The position numbers were made by a program, and so were the translations under genes. A stretch of DNA of 64,000 bases, taken from assembly GCF_900078745.1 (NCBI RefSeq), contig NZ_FKII01000046.1, positions 21,676-85,675 of the forward strand. The letters run 5' to 3'. This document shows positions 49,438-59,425 of this stretch, piece after piece (the stretch's first letter is position 1; every line of letters begins with the position of its first letter). The stretch is from Candidatus Ichthyocystis sparus. GTDB lineage: Bacteria; Pseudomonadota; Gammaproteobacteria; Burkholderiales; 2013Ark19i. Below the pieces are notes generated by a model, which saw nothing but the letters and a program-made list of their open reading frames with translations, did no database searches and was not told where the DNA came from.

Positions 49438-49881
49438 ATGGACGAAAACAATATAGATAATGTTACCGTTTGTGTTCGCGTTGAGTCGTTTAAGTCTAGT
49501 TGCATTACCGTATGCTATCTTAACGCTGGTAATCTTTGCTCTAGGTGCTTGGCCCTTGGATATTGTGCATCTCAGAGGGTATTCCTTGGTTCAGTTGTAC
49601 CATTGTTTTCTATGCCGTGCTTAATACCGTGCAAGGTGGGTGATATCTTGCGAGTATCCATATCAAGGAAAGAATTTATATCTAGCCTTATGTTCTCACT
49701 TTTCCTGCCAACGCTGGTTTTTTTAATTGTTGCTATGTCAGCAGAGTTCTTTAATTTTAATGAAATACACGCTTTTTTGTTATCATGTTTTTCATTTTGT
49801 ATATCCATAATTATTGCTCGCTTCTATTTTTCTCATTCTTGTTTGAAGTCTACACTTTCATGCGAAAAATTAGAACTATGA
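49438..49881 (+). CDS. rseC: RseC/MucC-like inner-membrane protein
   Basis: 147 residues from ATG 49438, with GGGGAG 5 nt upstream. The N-terminal soluble part has a Cys cluster of RseC type ('[10 protein letters not shown]'). '[15 protein letters not shown]' leads into two hydrophobic helices (about 78-100 and 104-125). This order (Cys cluster, beta segment, two helices) is that of RseC/MucC, which sits in the sigma-E locus of many proteobacteria. Its position between rpoE and lepA matches. The stop overlaps the lepA start (ATGA). Sequence divergence leaves some doubt. Confidence 0.65.
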   Translation: MDENNIDNVTVCVRVESFKSSCITVCYLNAGNLCSRCLALGYCASQRVFLGSVVPLFSMPCLIPCKVGDILRVSISRKEFISSLMFSLFLPTLVFLIVAMSAEFFNFNEIHAFLLSCFSFCISIIIARFYFSHSCLKSTLSCEKLEL

Positions 49882-51686
49882 AAAAAGAATATGTACGCAA
49901 CTTTTGTATTATCGCTCATATAGATCACGGTAAATCTACCCTTGCCGATCGGTTTATTCAAGAATGTGGCGCCCTTGATAAGAGAGAGATGTCAGAGCAA
50001 GTGCTAGATTCAATGGATCTGGAACGAGAGCGAGGTATAACGATAAAGGCGCAAACTGTTGCCCTAGATTACCGTGCCTCTAATGGTAGCCTGTATCGTT
50101 TAAATTTAATTGACACGCCAGGACATGTAGATTTCTCCTATGAAGTTTCCCGCAGTCTAAGCGCCTGTGAAGGGGCTTTATTGGTAGTTGATGCTAGCCA
50201 AGGTGTTGAAGCACAAACGGTAGCTAATTGTTACACCGCTTTGGATTTGGGCGTGGAAGTTTTTCCAGTACTTAACAAGATAGACCTGCCAGCAGCAGAT
50301 CCTGACAAAGTGCGCATGAATATAGAAGATATTATAGGTCTTGATGCTTCTACTGCACCTGAATGTAGCGCAAAGACAGGGCAAGGTGTGGTCGAACTGT
50401 TAGAACATGTAATTCATATGATTCCTCCCCCAGCATATTGCGTAGATGAACCACTTAAAGCATTAGTTATAGATTCTTGGTTCGATAATTATGTGGGTGT
50501 TGTTGTACTAATTAGAGTATTTACTGGAGAAGTTGTATTAGGAGATAAGATACGCTTTATGTCTACAGAGGAGGAATTTTCTTGTGAGCAGATAGGTGTT
50601 TTTACCCCTACCGCACTTCCCCAAAAATCTTTGAGCTCTGGTGATGTGGGTTTCATTGTTGCCGGTATCAAAACGCTCAGCTCAGCTCGTGTCGGCGATA
50701 CCGTAACTTTAGCCAATTGTCCCGCTTCTAGTCCTCTTCCAGGCTTCAAGGAGATTAAGTCGCAAGTATTCGCTGGATTTTATCCTATTGAATCCAATCA
50801 GTATGAGTTACTTCGAGAAGCACTTCAAAAACTCAAGCTCAACGATGCAGCAATTACCTTTGAACCGGAAGTTTCCAATGCTCTAGGTTCGGGATTCCGT
50901 TGTGGATTTTTGGGCCTGCTGCATATGGATGTTGTTCAGGAACGATTGGAGAGAGAATATGGTGCGCAGTTAATTTGTACAGCACCAACTGTTGTATACC
51001 AAGTGCTTACTAAGGGAGGGGAGCTGCTTCGTATAGATAATCCAGCACTTTTACCAGATCCTTCAAAGATTGTAGAAATTAGAGAACCCATTATAGAGTG
51101 CTTTATATTCGTTCCCGAGGAGTATGTTGGTTCAGTCATAACCTTGTGTAGCAAAAAACGAGGCGTGCAAAAGGATATGCAGTATCACGGACGGCAAGTA
51201 AAGATAGTTTATGACATGCCAAGTGCAGAAGTAGTTATGGATTTTTTTGATCGGCTGAAGTCAGTTAGTAGAGGCTATGCCTCGTTAGATTACGAATTTA
51301 GGGAATTTCGTGCAGCTGATGTAGTAAAAATGGATATCCTAATTAATGGTGATAAAGTTGATGCTCTGTCTACAATGGTTCATCGCGCTAATGCTCAGTA
51401 CCGTGGACGTATATTGGCAGAGAAGCTGAGAAAAATTATACCAAGGCAAATGTTTGATATTGCAATACAGGCTGCTGTCGGTAGCAATATCGTAGCTAGA
51501 GAGAATGTTAAAGCCTTACGTAAAAATGTTTTGGCCAAATGCTATGGCGGTGACATTACCCGTAAGAAGAAACTACTCGAAAAACAAAAAGAAGGTAAAA
51601 AGCGCATGAAGCAAGTGGGCGCTGTTGAAATACCGCAAGAAGCATTTTTAGCTGTTTTAAGAACCGATGATACATCATCGCGCTGA
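49878..51686 (+). CDS. lepA: Elongation factor 4
   Basis: Ribosome-associated GTPase thought to help stalled or misassembled ribosomes. ATG 49878 overlaps the rseC stop and gives MKKEYVRNF, close to the family N-terminus. 602 residues. G1 'AHIDHGKST' is near 14, G3 'DTPGHVDF' near 78 and G4 '[10 protein letters not shown]' near 132. LepA-specific C-terminal blocks are present ('[18 protein letters not shown]'). First of the lepA-lepB-rnc-era-recO-pdxJ-acpS string. Confidence 0.96.
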   Translation: MKKEYVRNFCIIAHIDHGKSTLADRFIQECGALDKREMSEQVLDSMDLERERGITIKAQTVALDYRASNGSLYRLNLIDTPGHVDFSYEVSRSLSACEGALLVVDASQGVEAQTVANCYTALDLGVEVFPVLNKIDLPAADPDKVRMNIEDIIGLDASTAPECSAKTGQGVVELLEHVIHMIPPPAYCVDEPLKALVIDSWFDNYVGVVVLIRVFTGEVVLGDKIRFMSTEEEFSCEQIGVFTPTALPQKSLSSGDVGFIVAGIKTLSSARVGDTVTLANCPASSPLPGFKEIKSQVFAGFYPIESNQYELLREALQKLKLNDAAITFEPEVSNALGSGFRCGFLGLLHMDVVQERLEREYGAQLICTAPTVVYQVLTKGGELLRIDNPALLPDPSKIVEIREPIIECFIFVPEEYVGSVITLCSKKRGVQKDMQYHGRQVKIVYDMPSAEVVMDFFDRLKSVSRGYASLDYEFREFRAADVVKMDILINGDKVDALSTMVHRANAQYRGRILAEKLRKIIPRQMFDIAIQAAVGSNIVARENVKALRKNVLAKCYGGDITRKKKLLEKQKEGKKRMKQVGAVEIPQEAFLAVLRTDDTSSR

Positions 51687-51699
51687 GAAAGGAAAAATT

Positions 51700-52521
51700 T
51701 TGGAGAGTTTCGATTTTGTTTTAGTTCTTTTTTTATTGGTAGTTTTTTCAGGATTTTTGTTTGCGGTTAATTTTTTCTACGCATCCAAAAGACGCGCTCC
51801 TGGATCTCCTGACCCTTGGTGGATGGAATGGGGAGGTAGTTTTTTTCCAGTATTGCTAGCAGTATTTTTTATACGCTCCTTTTTGTTTGAGCCGTTTCGT
51901 ATTCCATCTGGGTCAATGGTTCCAACTTTATTAGTCGGTGATTTTATTTTAGTTAATAAATTTACGTACGGTATTAGATTGCCATTAATAAACAAGAAGA
52001 TATTTTCTATGGGTGAGCCCAGTAGAGGTGATGTGATAGTTTTTCGTTACCCGATAAATCCTAGAATAGACTATATCAAGCGGGTAATTGGTATACCAGG
52101 TGATGAGGTGGTATATAGTAATAAAAGATTGTTCATTAATAATGTACTGGTGTCGAAGGAAATGGCATCCGACTATATGAATCCGTCACAACTTACCTTT
52201 TCAAAGCGATATAAGGAAAATTTGTTAGGAGTAGTTCATGACGTTTTGAATGATCCAGGTAGAACAGGATTATTTACCAGGAAAGAAAGATTTTCGAACA
52301 GTCGTGACTGTAAGTTTGGCTTTACAGAAATTAAGTGTATTGTACCTAAAAATAGCTACTTTGTTATGGGTGATAACAGAGACAACAGTTCTGACAGTAG
52401 AGTTTGGGGATTTGTTCCAGAGGAGAACATTTTAGGAAGGGCATTTTTAATCTGGTTTCATGCTGGTAGCTTATTTCCTCCTATGGACATAGATTTGTCT
52501 CGAATTGGCCCATTCGTTTAG
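51700..52521 (+). CDS. lepB: Signal peptidase I
   Basis: Cleaves signal peptides of exported proteins at the outer face of the inner membrane. TTG 51700 is proposed as the start: GAAAGGA lies 6 nt upstream, and the nearest ATG (51667) lies inside lepA. About 273 residues. Membrane segments lie at about 5-24 and 45-62. Catalytic Ser is near 72 in 'SGSMVPTLLVGD' and general-base Lys near 126 in 'DYIKRVIGIPGD'. 'MGDNRDNSSDSR' is the family's box E. Confidence 0.94.
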   Translation: MESFDFVLVLFLLVVFSGFLFAVNFFYASKRRAPGSPDPWWMEWGGSFFPVLLAVFFIRSFLFEPFRIPSGSMVPTLLVGDFILVNKFTYGIRLPLINKKIFSMGEPSRGDVIVFRYPINPRIDYIKRVIGIPGDEVVYSNKRLFINNVLVSKEMASDYMNPSQLTFSKRYKENLLGVVHDVLNDPGRTGLFTRKERFSNSRDCKFGFTEIKCIVPKNSYFVMGDNRDNSSDSRVWGFVPEENILGRAFLIWFHAGSLFPPMDIDLSRIGPFV

Positions 52522-52545
52522 CTTGAGTATGTATATGAGGATTAT

Positions 52546-53244
52546 ATGGCGGCTGTGTCTGTTGATTTTGACGAATTGTCTGAGTCTTTTGGCTACTCTT
52601 TTCAGAATAAGGATTTAGTGCGATCTGCGCTTACTCATAGCTCACTTGGCAAGGATAACTATGAGCGGTTAGAGTTTTTGGGTGACAGTGTGGTTAATCT
52701 GGCAGCTGCAAGCTTGTTGTTTCATCGTTTTCCAGATTTGCGAGAGGGAGTTCTTTCACGGTTACGTGCGTCACTTGTTAAAAAAACCGCACTAACAGAG
52801 ATGGCAAAGAGTATCAAATTGGAGCGACATGTTCGCTTGGCACAGTCAGGTAGTAAAAGTTGTAGGGGGGTGGTGCAGCCTTCTATTTTGTCAGATGTAT
52901 TTGAAGCGCTTTTGGGGGTGGTTTTTTTGGAAGCTGGCTTTGAAAAGTCCTCAGAAGTTGCTACTTCCCTTTTGTCTACCCTACTTGATAAGCTTGATCC
53001 TGAATCTTCAAAAGACCCAAAAACCAAGCTACAGGAATTTTTGCAAGCACAACGTATAGATTTGCCAGAGTACGTGATTTTAAATACTTATGGCCTAGCA
53101 CATCAGCAAACTTTTGAAGTAGCATGTCGTGTTCCGGCCCTCAATGTTGAGGGTATCGGTCACGGCAGGTCAAGACGGTTAGCAGAACAAGAGGCTGCTG
53201 CTATAGTTTTGACCTGTCTAGATTATCATGGTACGGAGTCTTAG
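52546..53244 (+). CDS. rnc: Ribonuclease III
   Basis: Double-strand-specific endoribonuclease for rRNA and mRNA processing. 232 residues. The catalytic signature 'YERLEFLGDSVV' lies near 39-50, with the second acidic pair in 'DVFEALLGVVFLEAG' near 123. The C-terminal double-stranded RNA-binding domain spans about 158-228 ('DPKTKLQEFLQ', 'GRSRRLAEQEAAAIVL'). Its stop shares a base with the era start. Confidence 0.96.
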   Translation: MAAVSVDFDELSESFGYSFQNKDLVRSALTHSSLGKDNYERLEFLGDSVVNLAAASLLFHRFPDLREGVLSRLRASLVKKTALTEMAKSIKLERHVRLAQSGSKSCRGVVQPSILSDVFEALLGVVFLEAGFEKSSEVATSLLSTLLDKLDPESSKDPKTKLQEFLQAQRIDLPEYVILNTYGLAHQQTFEVACRVPALNVEGIGHGRSRRLAEQEAAAIVLTCLDYHGTES

Positions 53245-54167
53245 TGGTGGTGCGCTGCGGTCAAATTGGTCTGGTCGGAAGACCTAATGTAGGTAAATCT
53301 ACGTTGTTAAACTGCTTGCTTGGGTCAAAAGTATCTATTACCTCACGTAAGCCTCAGACAACGCGTCTGCGTACGCTTGGAATTCTTACTGAAAACGACT
53401 GCCAGTACGTATTTGTTGATACTCCAGGGTTTAATAAATCTCGCCGTAAGCGTTTGAGCCAGTGTATGTATAGCGCCCTGAAGTCAACTCTCATGGATGT
53501 AGATGTGGTGGTATGGGTAGTTGATGCAATGAATTGGAATGAGGTAGATGAAAGTTTCGCCCGTAGTCTACCATCATCTCCGTTAATTGTAGCTGTAAAT
53601 AAGATAGATCTTGCTAAGAAGCCAAACTGTTTTTTGAAAGCCGAAATAGAGGAGAAAGTGCGGTCTGTTGCAGATCCAGCTTCTTTGTGTTGGGTTAGTG
53701 CTCGTCAAAAGCAAGGTACCGATGTTCTGTTATCTGATGTCTGTTCATTGCTTCCTCAGCAGGAGTTTATGTATCCCGAGGACATGCTAACTGATAAATC
53801 TGAGATTTTCTTGATATCTGAAGTAATTCGTGAAAAGGTCTTTCGTTGTTTGGGTGATGAATTGCCTTATGGTTCTGCAGTATTAGTAGAGTCTTTTGAA
53901 GATTGTGACAATGTTGTCAAAATTCGTGCCCTAATCTACGTAGAAAAAGAAAGGTATCGCAGAATTATCATAGGCAAGAATGGCTCTCTGATAAAGACTA
54001 TAGGTATAGTGGCTAGGCAAGATATAGAGAATTTTCTTGGACGTAAGGTGTTCTTGAGTTTGTGGGTAAAAGTTAAGCTAGGTTGGTGTGATGATGTGCC
54101 GTGCCTACAGAAATTGGGACATGAAGTAATTGATTTGGGCGAGGGATGTCCAAAAGAACTGAGCTAG
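53244..54167 (+). CDS. era: GTPase Era
   Basis: Ribosome-assembly GTPase binding the 16S rRNA 3' end. 307 residues. It starts at one of three successive GTG codons (53244, 53247, 53250); which one is used is uncertain. G1 '[12 protein letters not shown]' is near 11, G3 'DTPGF' near 58 and G4 'NKIDLAKK' near 124. The KH domain lies around 'RIIIGKNGSLIKTIGI'. Order rnc-era-recO is conserved. Confidence 0.96.
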   Translation: MVVRCGQIGLVGRPNVGKSTLLNCLLGSKVSITSRKPQTTRLRTLGILTENDCQYVFVDTPGFNKSRRKRLSQCMYSALKSTLMDVDVVVWVVDAMNWNEVDESFARSLPSSPLIVAVNKIDLAKKPNCFLKAEIEEKVRSVADPASLCWVSARQKQGTDVLLSDVCSLLPQQEFMYPEDMLTDKSEIFLISEVIREKVFRCLGDELPYGSAVLVESFEDCDNVVKIRALIYVEKERYRRIIIGKNGSLIKTIGIVARQDIENFLGRKVFLSLWVKVKLGWCDDVPCLQKLGHEVIDLGEGCPKELS

Positions 54168-54868
54168 AACAAGAACCATGTTTTATACTACACCGTAGGT
54201 TCTATGCTGATGATTCTGTACTGTTGGATTGTCTAACCAGTAACTATGGGCGTATTAGTGTACTCGCAAGGGGTGCTAGGCGCGCCAATTCCGTTTTTGG
54301 ACAATCTTTGGTTCCTTTTCAGCCATTATTTTTCGGAGCTTCAGGTGCCGGGTTGTTGCGACTTACATCAGTCGAGCATGTCAGGATATTTCCCTTTCTA
54401 ACAGGTAGCAGGCTGTGGATTGCTCTGTACCTAAATGAACTTATTATGCGTCTTTTCCCAAAAGAAGATAATTGCCATGATATGTTCACCTTATATTGCA
54501 ACACATTAGAAGAACTAATTTACGAAAAATCTACTTTTTTTGATTCCATATTAAGACGTTTCGAGATAGCATTTTTGGATATACTCGGTTACACCATAGA
54601 TCTTCGTTCTGTCGATAATTCAAATAACGAGATTGTTCCAGATAATTTGTATGAATATGTTGTTGGAAGTGGGTTTTCGCGTTGTGGCAAAGATATTTCT
54701 AGAGGTGTTGTTATGTCTGGTAAGGCCATTATCGATTTATCTAACGGGATAGTTTCAGCAGACAACGCTTGCGAAGTACGCAGGCTTATGCGATACGTTA
54801 TAGATTACCACCTTGATGGGTATACACTAAAGACCAGGAGTATACTACAGGTACTGTCTAAGAGGTAA
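54146..54868 (+). CDS. recO: DNA repair protein RecO
   Basis: Recombination mediator that helps load RecA in the RecFOR pathway. 240 residues, starting inside the last 22 bases of era. The N-terminal OB fold shows 'CFILHRRFYADDSVLLDCLT' and 'GRISVLARGARR', typical of RecO. The C-terminal helical part is divergent and shows no zinc cysteines. The assignment rests on the N-terminal block and on position. Confidence 0.88.
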   Translation: MSKRTELEQEPCFILHRRFYADDSVLLDCLTSNYGRISVLARGARRANSVFGQSLVPFQPLFFGASGAGLLRLTSVEHVRIFPFLTGSRLWIALYLNELIMRLFPKEDNCHDMFTLYCNTLEELIYEKSTFFDSILRRFEIAFLDILGYTIDLRSVDNSNNEIVPDNLYEYVVGSGFSRCGKDISRGVVMSGKAIIDLSNGIVSADNACEVRRLMRYVIDYHLDGYTLKTRSILQVLSKR

Positions 54869-54875
54869 TTTACTG

Positions 54876-55598
54876 ATGTCACGTAAGCCACGTTTGGGAA
54901 TTAACATAGATCACGTTGCTACCATTCGGCAGCTGCGACGAGGAAGTGTTCCAGACCCCGTTTATGCTGCACTTGTGGCCGAAGAAAATGGCGCTGACCA
55001 GATTACCTGCCATCTGCGAGAAGATCGGCGCCATATTCATGAGAGAGATATTTTGTCATTGAGAAGCTCGATTAAAACTCTACTTAATATAGAGTCTTCA
55101 TTGTCTGATGATATATTGTCTTTTGTACTAGAAGTATCTCCAAACAGCATATGCCTGGTACCAGAACGTAGAGAAGAACTTACTACTGAAGGTGGTTTGG
55201 ATGTCATTTCGAATGAGATTAAATTGGCATCAGTTATTCCACTTTTTATACAAAAAAGCATTAAAGTTTCGCTTTTTGTTGACCCAGATATTTCTCAAAT
55301 TAGGGCAGCAGCTGATTTGGGCGCAAATAGCGTTGAGCTACATACAGGGTGCTATGCCAACTCCTTGACACCTAGGGAGCGTGATCTGTCTATGCAGCAG
55401 CTGTTTTTGGCAGGAAAATATGCAGTAGAACTTGGTCTGGGAGTTCATGCCGGTCATGGGCTTGATTATGGGAATGTTTTGCCTATCCTGTCTATACCAG
55501 GAATTTCTGAGCTTAATATAGGCTATGCGGTTATAGTTCGTTCATTGGATATTGGTTGGGCACACGCTGTAGCAAAGATGAAGAGTTTAATTACTTAA
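54876..55598 (+). CDS. pdxJ: Pyridoxine 5'-phosphate synthase
   Basis: Last ring-closing step of the DXP-dependent vitamin B6 pathway. 240 residues, single TIM barrel. Diagnostic blocks include 'LGINIDHVATIRQLRRG' at 7-23 and 'ADQITCHLREDRRHI' near 40. 'SLFVDPDISQI' near 130 and 'GLGVHAGHGLDYGNV' near 190 follow. Lies 7 bp after recO and 8 bp before acpS. Confidence 0.96.
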   Translation: MSRKPRLGINIDHVATIRQLRRGSVPDPVYAALVAEENGADQITCHLREDRRHIHERDILSLRSSIKTLLNIESSLSDDILSFVLEVSPNSICLVPERREELTTEGGLDVISNEIKLASVIPLFIQKSIKVSLFVDPDISQIRAAADLGANSVELHTGCYANSLTPRERDLSMQQLFLAGKYAVELGLGVHAGHGLDYGNVLPILSIPGISELNIGYAVIVRSLDIGWAHAVAKMKSLIT

Positions 55599-55606
55599 GG
55601 ATATTA

Positions 55607-55972
55607 ATGATTGTCGGTGTTGGTACGGATCTAGTTTCTGTAGACCGTGTAAATCGTCTTTGGTTGCGTTATCGTGACCGTTTTTGCAGCAAAGTTTTGA
55701 ATCATGCTGATTACCAATGGGTTAGCAATTCTGTGCCTCAAAATGGCATAGCTAAGAGCTTTGCTGCTAAGGAAGCTTTGTCTAAGGCTATGGGTATGGG
55801 ACGTAGATATCCTCTAACCTGGAGTAACATAGCTGTGCTTAGAGATTGTTATGGCAAGCCATTTTTTGCATTTAGTGAGCCCTTGTTGACTTATATGGCT
55901 GATTATCGTATCCATCTGTCTTTGTCAGATGATATAGGCTATGTATTGGCTTTTGTTGTTGCCGAAAAATAG
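55607..55972 (+). CDS. acpS: Holo-acyl carrier protein synthase
   Basis: Attaches phosphopantetheine to AcpP. ATG 55607 (MIVGVGTDLVSVDRV) follows AAGGA by 6 nt; the longer frame upstream overlaps pdxJ and is not family sequence. 121 residues. Metal-binding Asp is in 'GTDLV' near 8 and the catalytic segment in 'FAAKEALSKAMGMG' near 49. Standard pdxJ-acpS neighbourhood. Confidence 0.94.
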   Translation: MIVGVGTDLVSVDRVNRLWLRYRDRFCSKVLNHADYQWVSNSVPQNGIAKSFAAKEALSKAMGMGRRYPLTWSNIAVLRDCYGKPFFAFSEPLLTYMADYRIHLSLSDDIGYVLAFVVAEK

Positions 55973-56000
55973 TACAAGTTCATACTTGTTGGGGAAAGCG

Positions 56001-57050
56001 ATGTTGGAGTCCGATTTGGGTCCTATTGTTGTAAGCTTTGAAGGGACTAGTCTAAATGAATCAATTAGTAGGCGTTTGTGTAATCCAGCAGTATGCGGAG
56101 TAATTCTTTTTACTCGCAATTTTGAGGATATGGATCAGCTAGTGCTCTTGGTTAAAGAGATTAAATCGCTGCGATTTCCGCAATTGCTGGTTACTGTTGA
56201 TCACGAAGGTGGTCGTGTTCAGCGCTTTAAAACTAAAGGTTGGACCTTAATTCCATCTGCTCGCGATGTAGGTGAGCTATATGATGCTAATCCGGAAGAG
56301 GCATTACTTCTTGCTACAGATTTGGGAATAATTGTTGGCTACGAGCTGGGTAAAGTAGGAGTAGATTTGACTTATTCCCCAGTTTTAGATTTGGACTATC
56401 ACGTAAACGATGTTATAGGTGATCGTGCTTTTCACAGAGATCCAGATGTTGTAACCGCACTTGCTGGGAGTTTTATCGATGGGGTGTCAGCCTCTGGCGT
56501 TCGTTGTGTTGGTAAACACTACCCTACACATGGATATGTTCATGAAGATAGCCACTTTGTGCAGCCAGTCGACCATCGAGAACTAAAAGAACTAGAGGAA
56601 GATCTGCGTCCGTATCTTAATCTGCGGTATCGCTTATCTGGGGTTATGACCTGTTGGGTGTCATTTCCTAAAGTTGATCATTGGCCATCTTGTTTATCAT
56701 CTGTTTGGATAGATTATCTACGGCGCGATATTGATTTTCGTCAGTGTATCATTAGTGATGATCTGTTTATGCAAGGAGGTGAGGTCGTAGAAGATGTTAG
56801 GGATAGACTCTACCGTGCTATCAGTGCTGGCTGCGATATCGTGTGCGTTTGTGATGTTCTTAAGGATACCCCAAGCATAGATTCTTTCCTTGAGTCAATA
56901 GATATTTCGAACTTTCCAGATTGCCAAAGACAAGTTGATTCTTTGCGTGCTAATGATGTTGACCTTGCTAAAGTTGAGCCTCGTTATCGCGCGGCTAAAG
57001 TTCATTTATCAGAGTTTGTAAATGCACGGTTGTTGCCAAGTCTGTCGTGA
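56001..57050 (+). CDS. nagZ: Beta-N-acetylhexosaminidase NagZ
   Basis: Cytoplasmic glycosidase of peptidoglycan recycling, removing GlcNAc from anhydromuropeptides. ATG 56001 is chosen because GGGGAA lies a few bases upstream and family similarity starts here. 349 residues, glycoside hydrolase family 3. 'VDHEGGRVQRFK' is near 66. The catalytic His-Asp loop 'KHYPTHGYVHEDSH' is near 169, with Thr where Gly is usual in PGHG. The nucleophile Asp lies in 'SDDLFMQGG' near 253. Overlaps the uvrC start by 4 nt. Confidence 0.92.
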   Translation: MLESDLGPIVVSFEGTSLNESISRRLCNPAVCGVILFTRNFEDMDQLVLLVKEIKSLRFPQLLVTVDHEGGRVQRFKTKGWTLIPSARDVGELYDANPEEALLLATDLGIIVGYELGKVGVDLTYSPVLDLDYHVNDVIGDRAFHRDPDVVTALAGSFIDGVSASGVRCVGKHYPTHGYVHEDSHFVQPVDHRELKELEEDLRPYLNLRYRLSGVMTCWVSFPKVDHWPSCLSSVWIDYLRRDIDFRQCIISDDLFMQGGEVVEDVRDRLYRAISAGCDIVCVCDVLKDTPSIDSFLESIDISNFPDCQRQVDSLRANDVDLAKVEPRYRAAKVHLSEFVNARLLPSLS

Positions 57051-58867
57051 CTACTACGAATATTAAGAACATATTACTCTCTTTGCCTGCATCTCCAGGG
57101 ATATATCGTTTTTGGGGAAGGAATAAAGAAATTTTGTATGTGGGCAAGGCCCGTAATTTAAAAAAAAGAGTGTCTTCGTATTTTTTAAAGGGCAACAAAG
57201 GTCCTAGGATAGCAAAGCTTATTGAAAAAATAGATGATATTAGTGTAACAGTTACTTCCTCAGAAGTAGAAGCTCTTTTGCTAGAAATTAACCTTATTAA
57301 ATCCCTTAAACCACGATTTAATGTTGTATTTCGTGATGATAAAACCTATCCATATATTGTTTTTTCAGATCATAAATATCCACGCATAATGACCTATAGA
57401 GGTAAGATGCCTCCGTCAACTGAGAGCCATTTTGGGCCATATACTGATGCCGGATCTGTTCGTAAGAGCATTCAGATTTTGCAAAAGATTTTTCGATTAA
57501 GGACATGTGATGATTACGTTTTTGGTAATCGTAAAAGGCCGTGCTTGCTATATCAAATAGGGCACTGCTCAGCACCATGTGTAGGAAAAGTAAGCGAATC
57601 TTCTTATCGCGAGGATGTTGTTCGCGCTCGTCTATTTTTATCAGGCAAGCGTAGCTACATTATGTCAGCATTAGATGAAGAAATGCAGCTTTGTTCTGAT
57701 AAATTGCTGTTTGAGAGAGCGGCACAAATAAGAGATCAAATTATTGCCCTACAAAAAATGATAGAAGTACAACATGTTGTTAGTGATAACCATGATAATT
57801 TAGACATAATTGATGGTTTATTTTCTAATGATTATTCCTTATTTGTTATAAACGTGATGAATGTGAGAGATGGACATATCATTGATCACAAAGATTATGT
57901 GTTGCAAAATGAAAATTTTATAGACTGTGATGTTAGCGAATTGATAATTCGTTTTGTCATAGAACACTACGGGGTTGTATCACCCCCAGAATTTGTGATT
58001 TTACCGTCAGTTGTTAGTTTGGAGTTGGTTAGCAATGCGTTAAATAAATGTGGGCTTACTTGCCGTGCTATAGCACCTGATAAAGTTCATATTGGACTTG
58101 TTAGCTTAGTTAAAGATAATCTTAGTAACTCTATTGATAGATGTTTGTTTCATCGTGATGTTAGGCTTTCTCGTTGGCGTGCTGTATGTAAACTAATGAA
58201 TATTTACGAAGATTGTGCACGTGTTGAGTGTTTTGATATTAGCCATATTCACGGTAGTAACACAGTTGGAGTTTGCGTTGTGTGGCAGGGAAATGGTTTT
58301 CTGAGATCGGAGTTTAGGAGATACGATGTTAAAGGTGTAACTCCTGGAGATGATCCTGCATCTATGTACCAAGTTGTTAATAAGCACTATAGTAACGTCT
58401 TAAGGAGGAGCGGTATTCAGCCCGATATGATTATTATTGACGGTGGAGTAGAACAGCTGAAGGCAGCTTGTCGTGCTATTTCAGAACTGCAACTATCCAT
58501 ACCTATAGTAGCACTTTCAAAGGGTCGTTCGCGTAAAGTTGGACAAGAGACTTTGTATTTTTCAGATGGCAGGGAACCTTTGAAGATGAGTGTGTCAGAT
58601 GAATCACTTCTCTTTTTGGCTGAGGTACGTGATGAGTCTCACCGTTATGCTGTCTCTTCACATAGATCTCGTCGTATAAAGAAGAACTTTAACTCAGTTT
58701 TAGATGGTATAAAGGGAGTTGGCCCTAAGAGACGTCAGTTGCTATTAAATCGTTTTGGTAGCGTTCGTGCTATGGCTGATCTTAACCCCGACACTTTAGC
58801 TACAGTTTCTGGTATAAGTTTTGAGTTGGCATTAAGAATATATGAATCTCTGAAAACAATTAGGTGA
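57047..58867 (+). CDS. uvrC: Excinuclease ABC subunit C
   Basis: Makes both incisions in nucleotide excision repair. Start GTG 57047 (GTGA overlap with nagZ). 606 residues. The GIY-YIG nuclease domain is at 14-95 ('SPGIYRFWGRNKEILYVGKA'). The UVR motif lies near 206-240. The RNase H-like 5' nuclease domain lies near 390 ('CARVECFDISHIHGSNTVG'). Tandem helix-hairpin-helix motifs lie at the end ('IKGVGPKRRQLLLNRFGS'). Confidence 0.95.
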   Translation: MTTTNIKNILLSLPASPGIYRFWGRNKEILYVGKARNLKKRVSSYFLKGNKGPRIAKLIEKIDDISVTVTSSEVEALLLEINLIKSLKPRFNVVFRDDKTYPYIVFSDHKYPRIMTYRGKMPPSTESHFGPYTDAGSVRKSIQILQKIFRLRTCDDYVFGNRKRPCLLYQIGHCSAPCVGKVSESSYREDVVRARLFLSGKRSYIMSALDEEMQLCSDKLLFERAAQIRDQIIALQKMIEVQHVVSDNHDNLDIIDGLFSNDYSLFVINVMNVRDGHIIDHKDYVLQNENFIDCDVSELIIRFVIEHYGVVSPPEFVILPSVVSLELVSNALNKCGLTCRAIAPDKVHIGLVSLVKDNLSNSIDRCLFHRDVRLSRWRAVCKLMNIYEDCARVECFDISHIHGSNTVGVCVVWQGNGFLRSEFRRYDVKGVTPGDDPASMYQVVNKHYSNVLRRSGIQPDMIIIDGGVEQLKAACRAISELQLSIPIVALSKGRSRKVGQETLYFSDGREPLKMSVSDESLLFLAEVRDESHRYAVSSHRSRRIKKNFNSVLDGIKGVGPKRRQLLLNRFGSVRAMADLNPDTLATVSGISFELALRIYESLKTIR

Positions 58868-58870
58868 TTT

Positions 58871-59425
58871 ATGATGACATTTCCTAATTTTTTGACTCTT
58901 TTTAGGATGGTTTTAATCCCATTTTTCGTAATTTGTTACTGCTTTCAATGGCATAGTGACTTTACTCGGGATATTGCAGCAACAACCATCTTTGCTATTG
59001 CTGCTATAACGGACGCTTTTGATGGCTATTTTGCACGAATTCTTAATCAAAGTTCACGTTTGGGATCATTTCTAGATCCAGTTGCGGATAAGCTGTTGGT
59101 TGTTTCTGCGCTTTGTGTATTGCTGCATTTAGGGCGATTGCCAACTTGGATGGTTATAGTAATGATAGGACGTGAGATTACTGTGTCTGCTTTGCGTGAG
59201 TGGATGGCAATAGTAGGACAAAGTAAGAGTGTGGCTGTTTGTATGTTGGGCAAGCTAAAAACAGTTTCTCAGCTAAGTGCTATTCCGTTAGCTCTTGCTA
59301 ATTTGAGGCTATATTTTATTGATACCCTCCTAATAGGACAGTTTTTAATGCTTGTGGCGGTTGTTATGACTCTTATATCTATGACCATTTATATGTGTGC
59401 CGCCTGGCCCTATTTAGAAAAGTAA
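58871..59425 (+). CDS. pgsA: CDP-diacylglycerol-glycerol-3-phosphate 3-phosphatidyltransferase
   Basis: Commits CDP-diacylglycerol to phosphatidylglycerol synthesis at the inner membrane. 184 residues with about five hydrophobic helices. The CDP-alcohol transferase motif DGx2ARx8Gx3Dx3D is seen as 'DGYFARILNQSSRLGSFLDP' plus 'VADK', near 50-75. It follows uvrC by 3 bp, the same pairing as in enterobacteria. Last gene before a 1-kb empty stretch. Confidence 0.94.
   Translation: MMTFPNFLTLFRMVLIPFFVICYCFQWHSDFTRDIAATTIFAIAAITDAFDGYFARILNQSSRLGSFLDPVADKLLVVSALCVLLHLGRLPTWMVIVMIGREITVSALREWMAIVGQSKSVAVCMLGKLKTVSQLSAIPLALANLRLYFIDTLLIGQFLMLVAVVMTLISMTIYMCAAWPYLEK

Noticed and set aside
49785..49877. 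Extended N-terminus of LepA
   Set aside because: The extra codons lie inside rseC and encode hydrophobic shadow sequence; the ATGA overlap at 49878 gives the family N-terminus.
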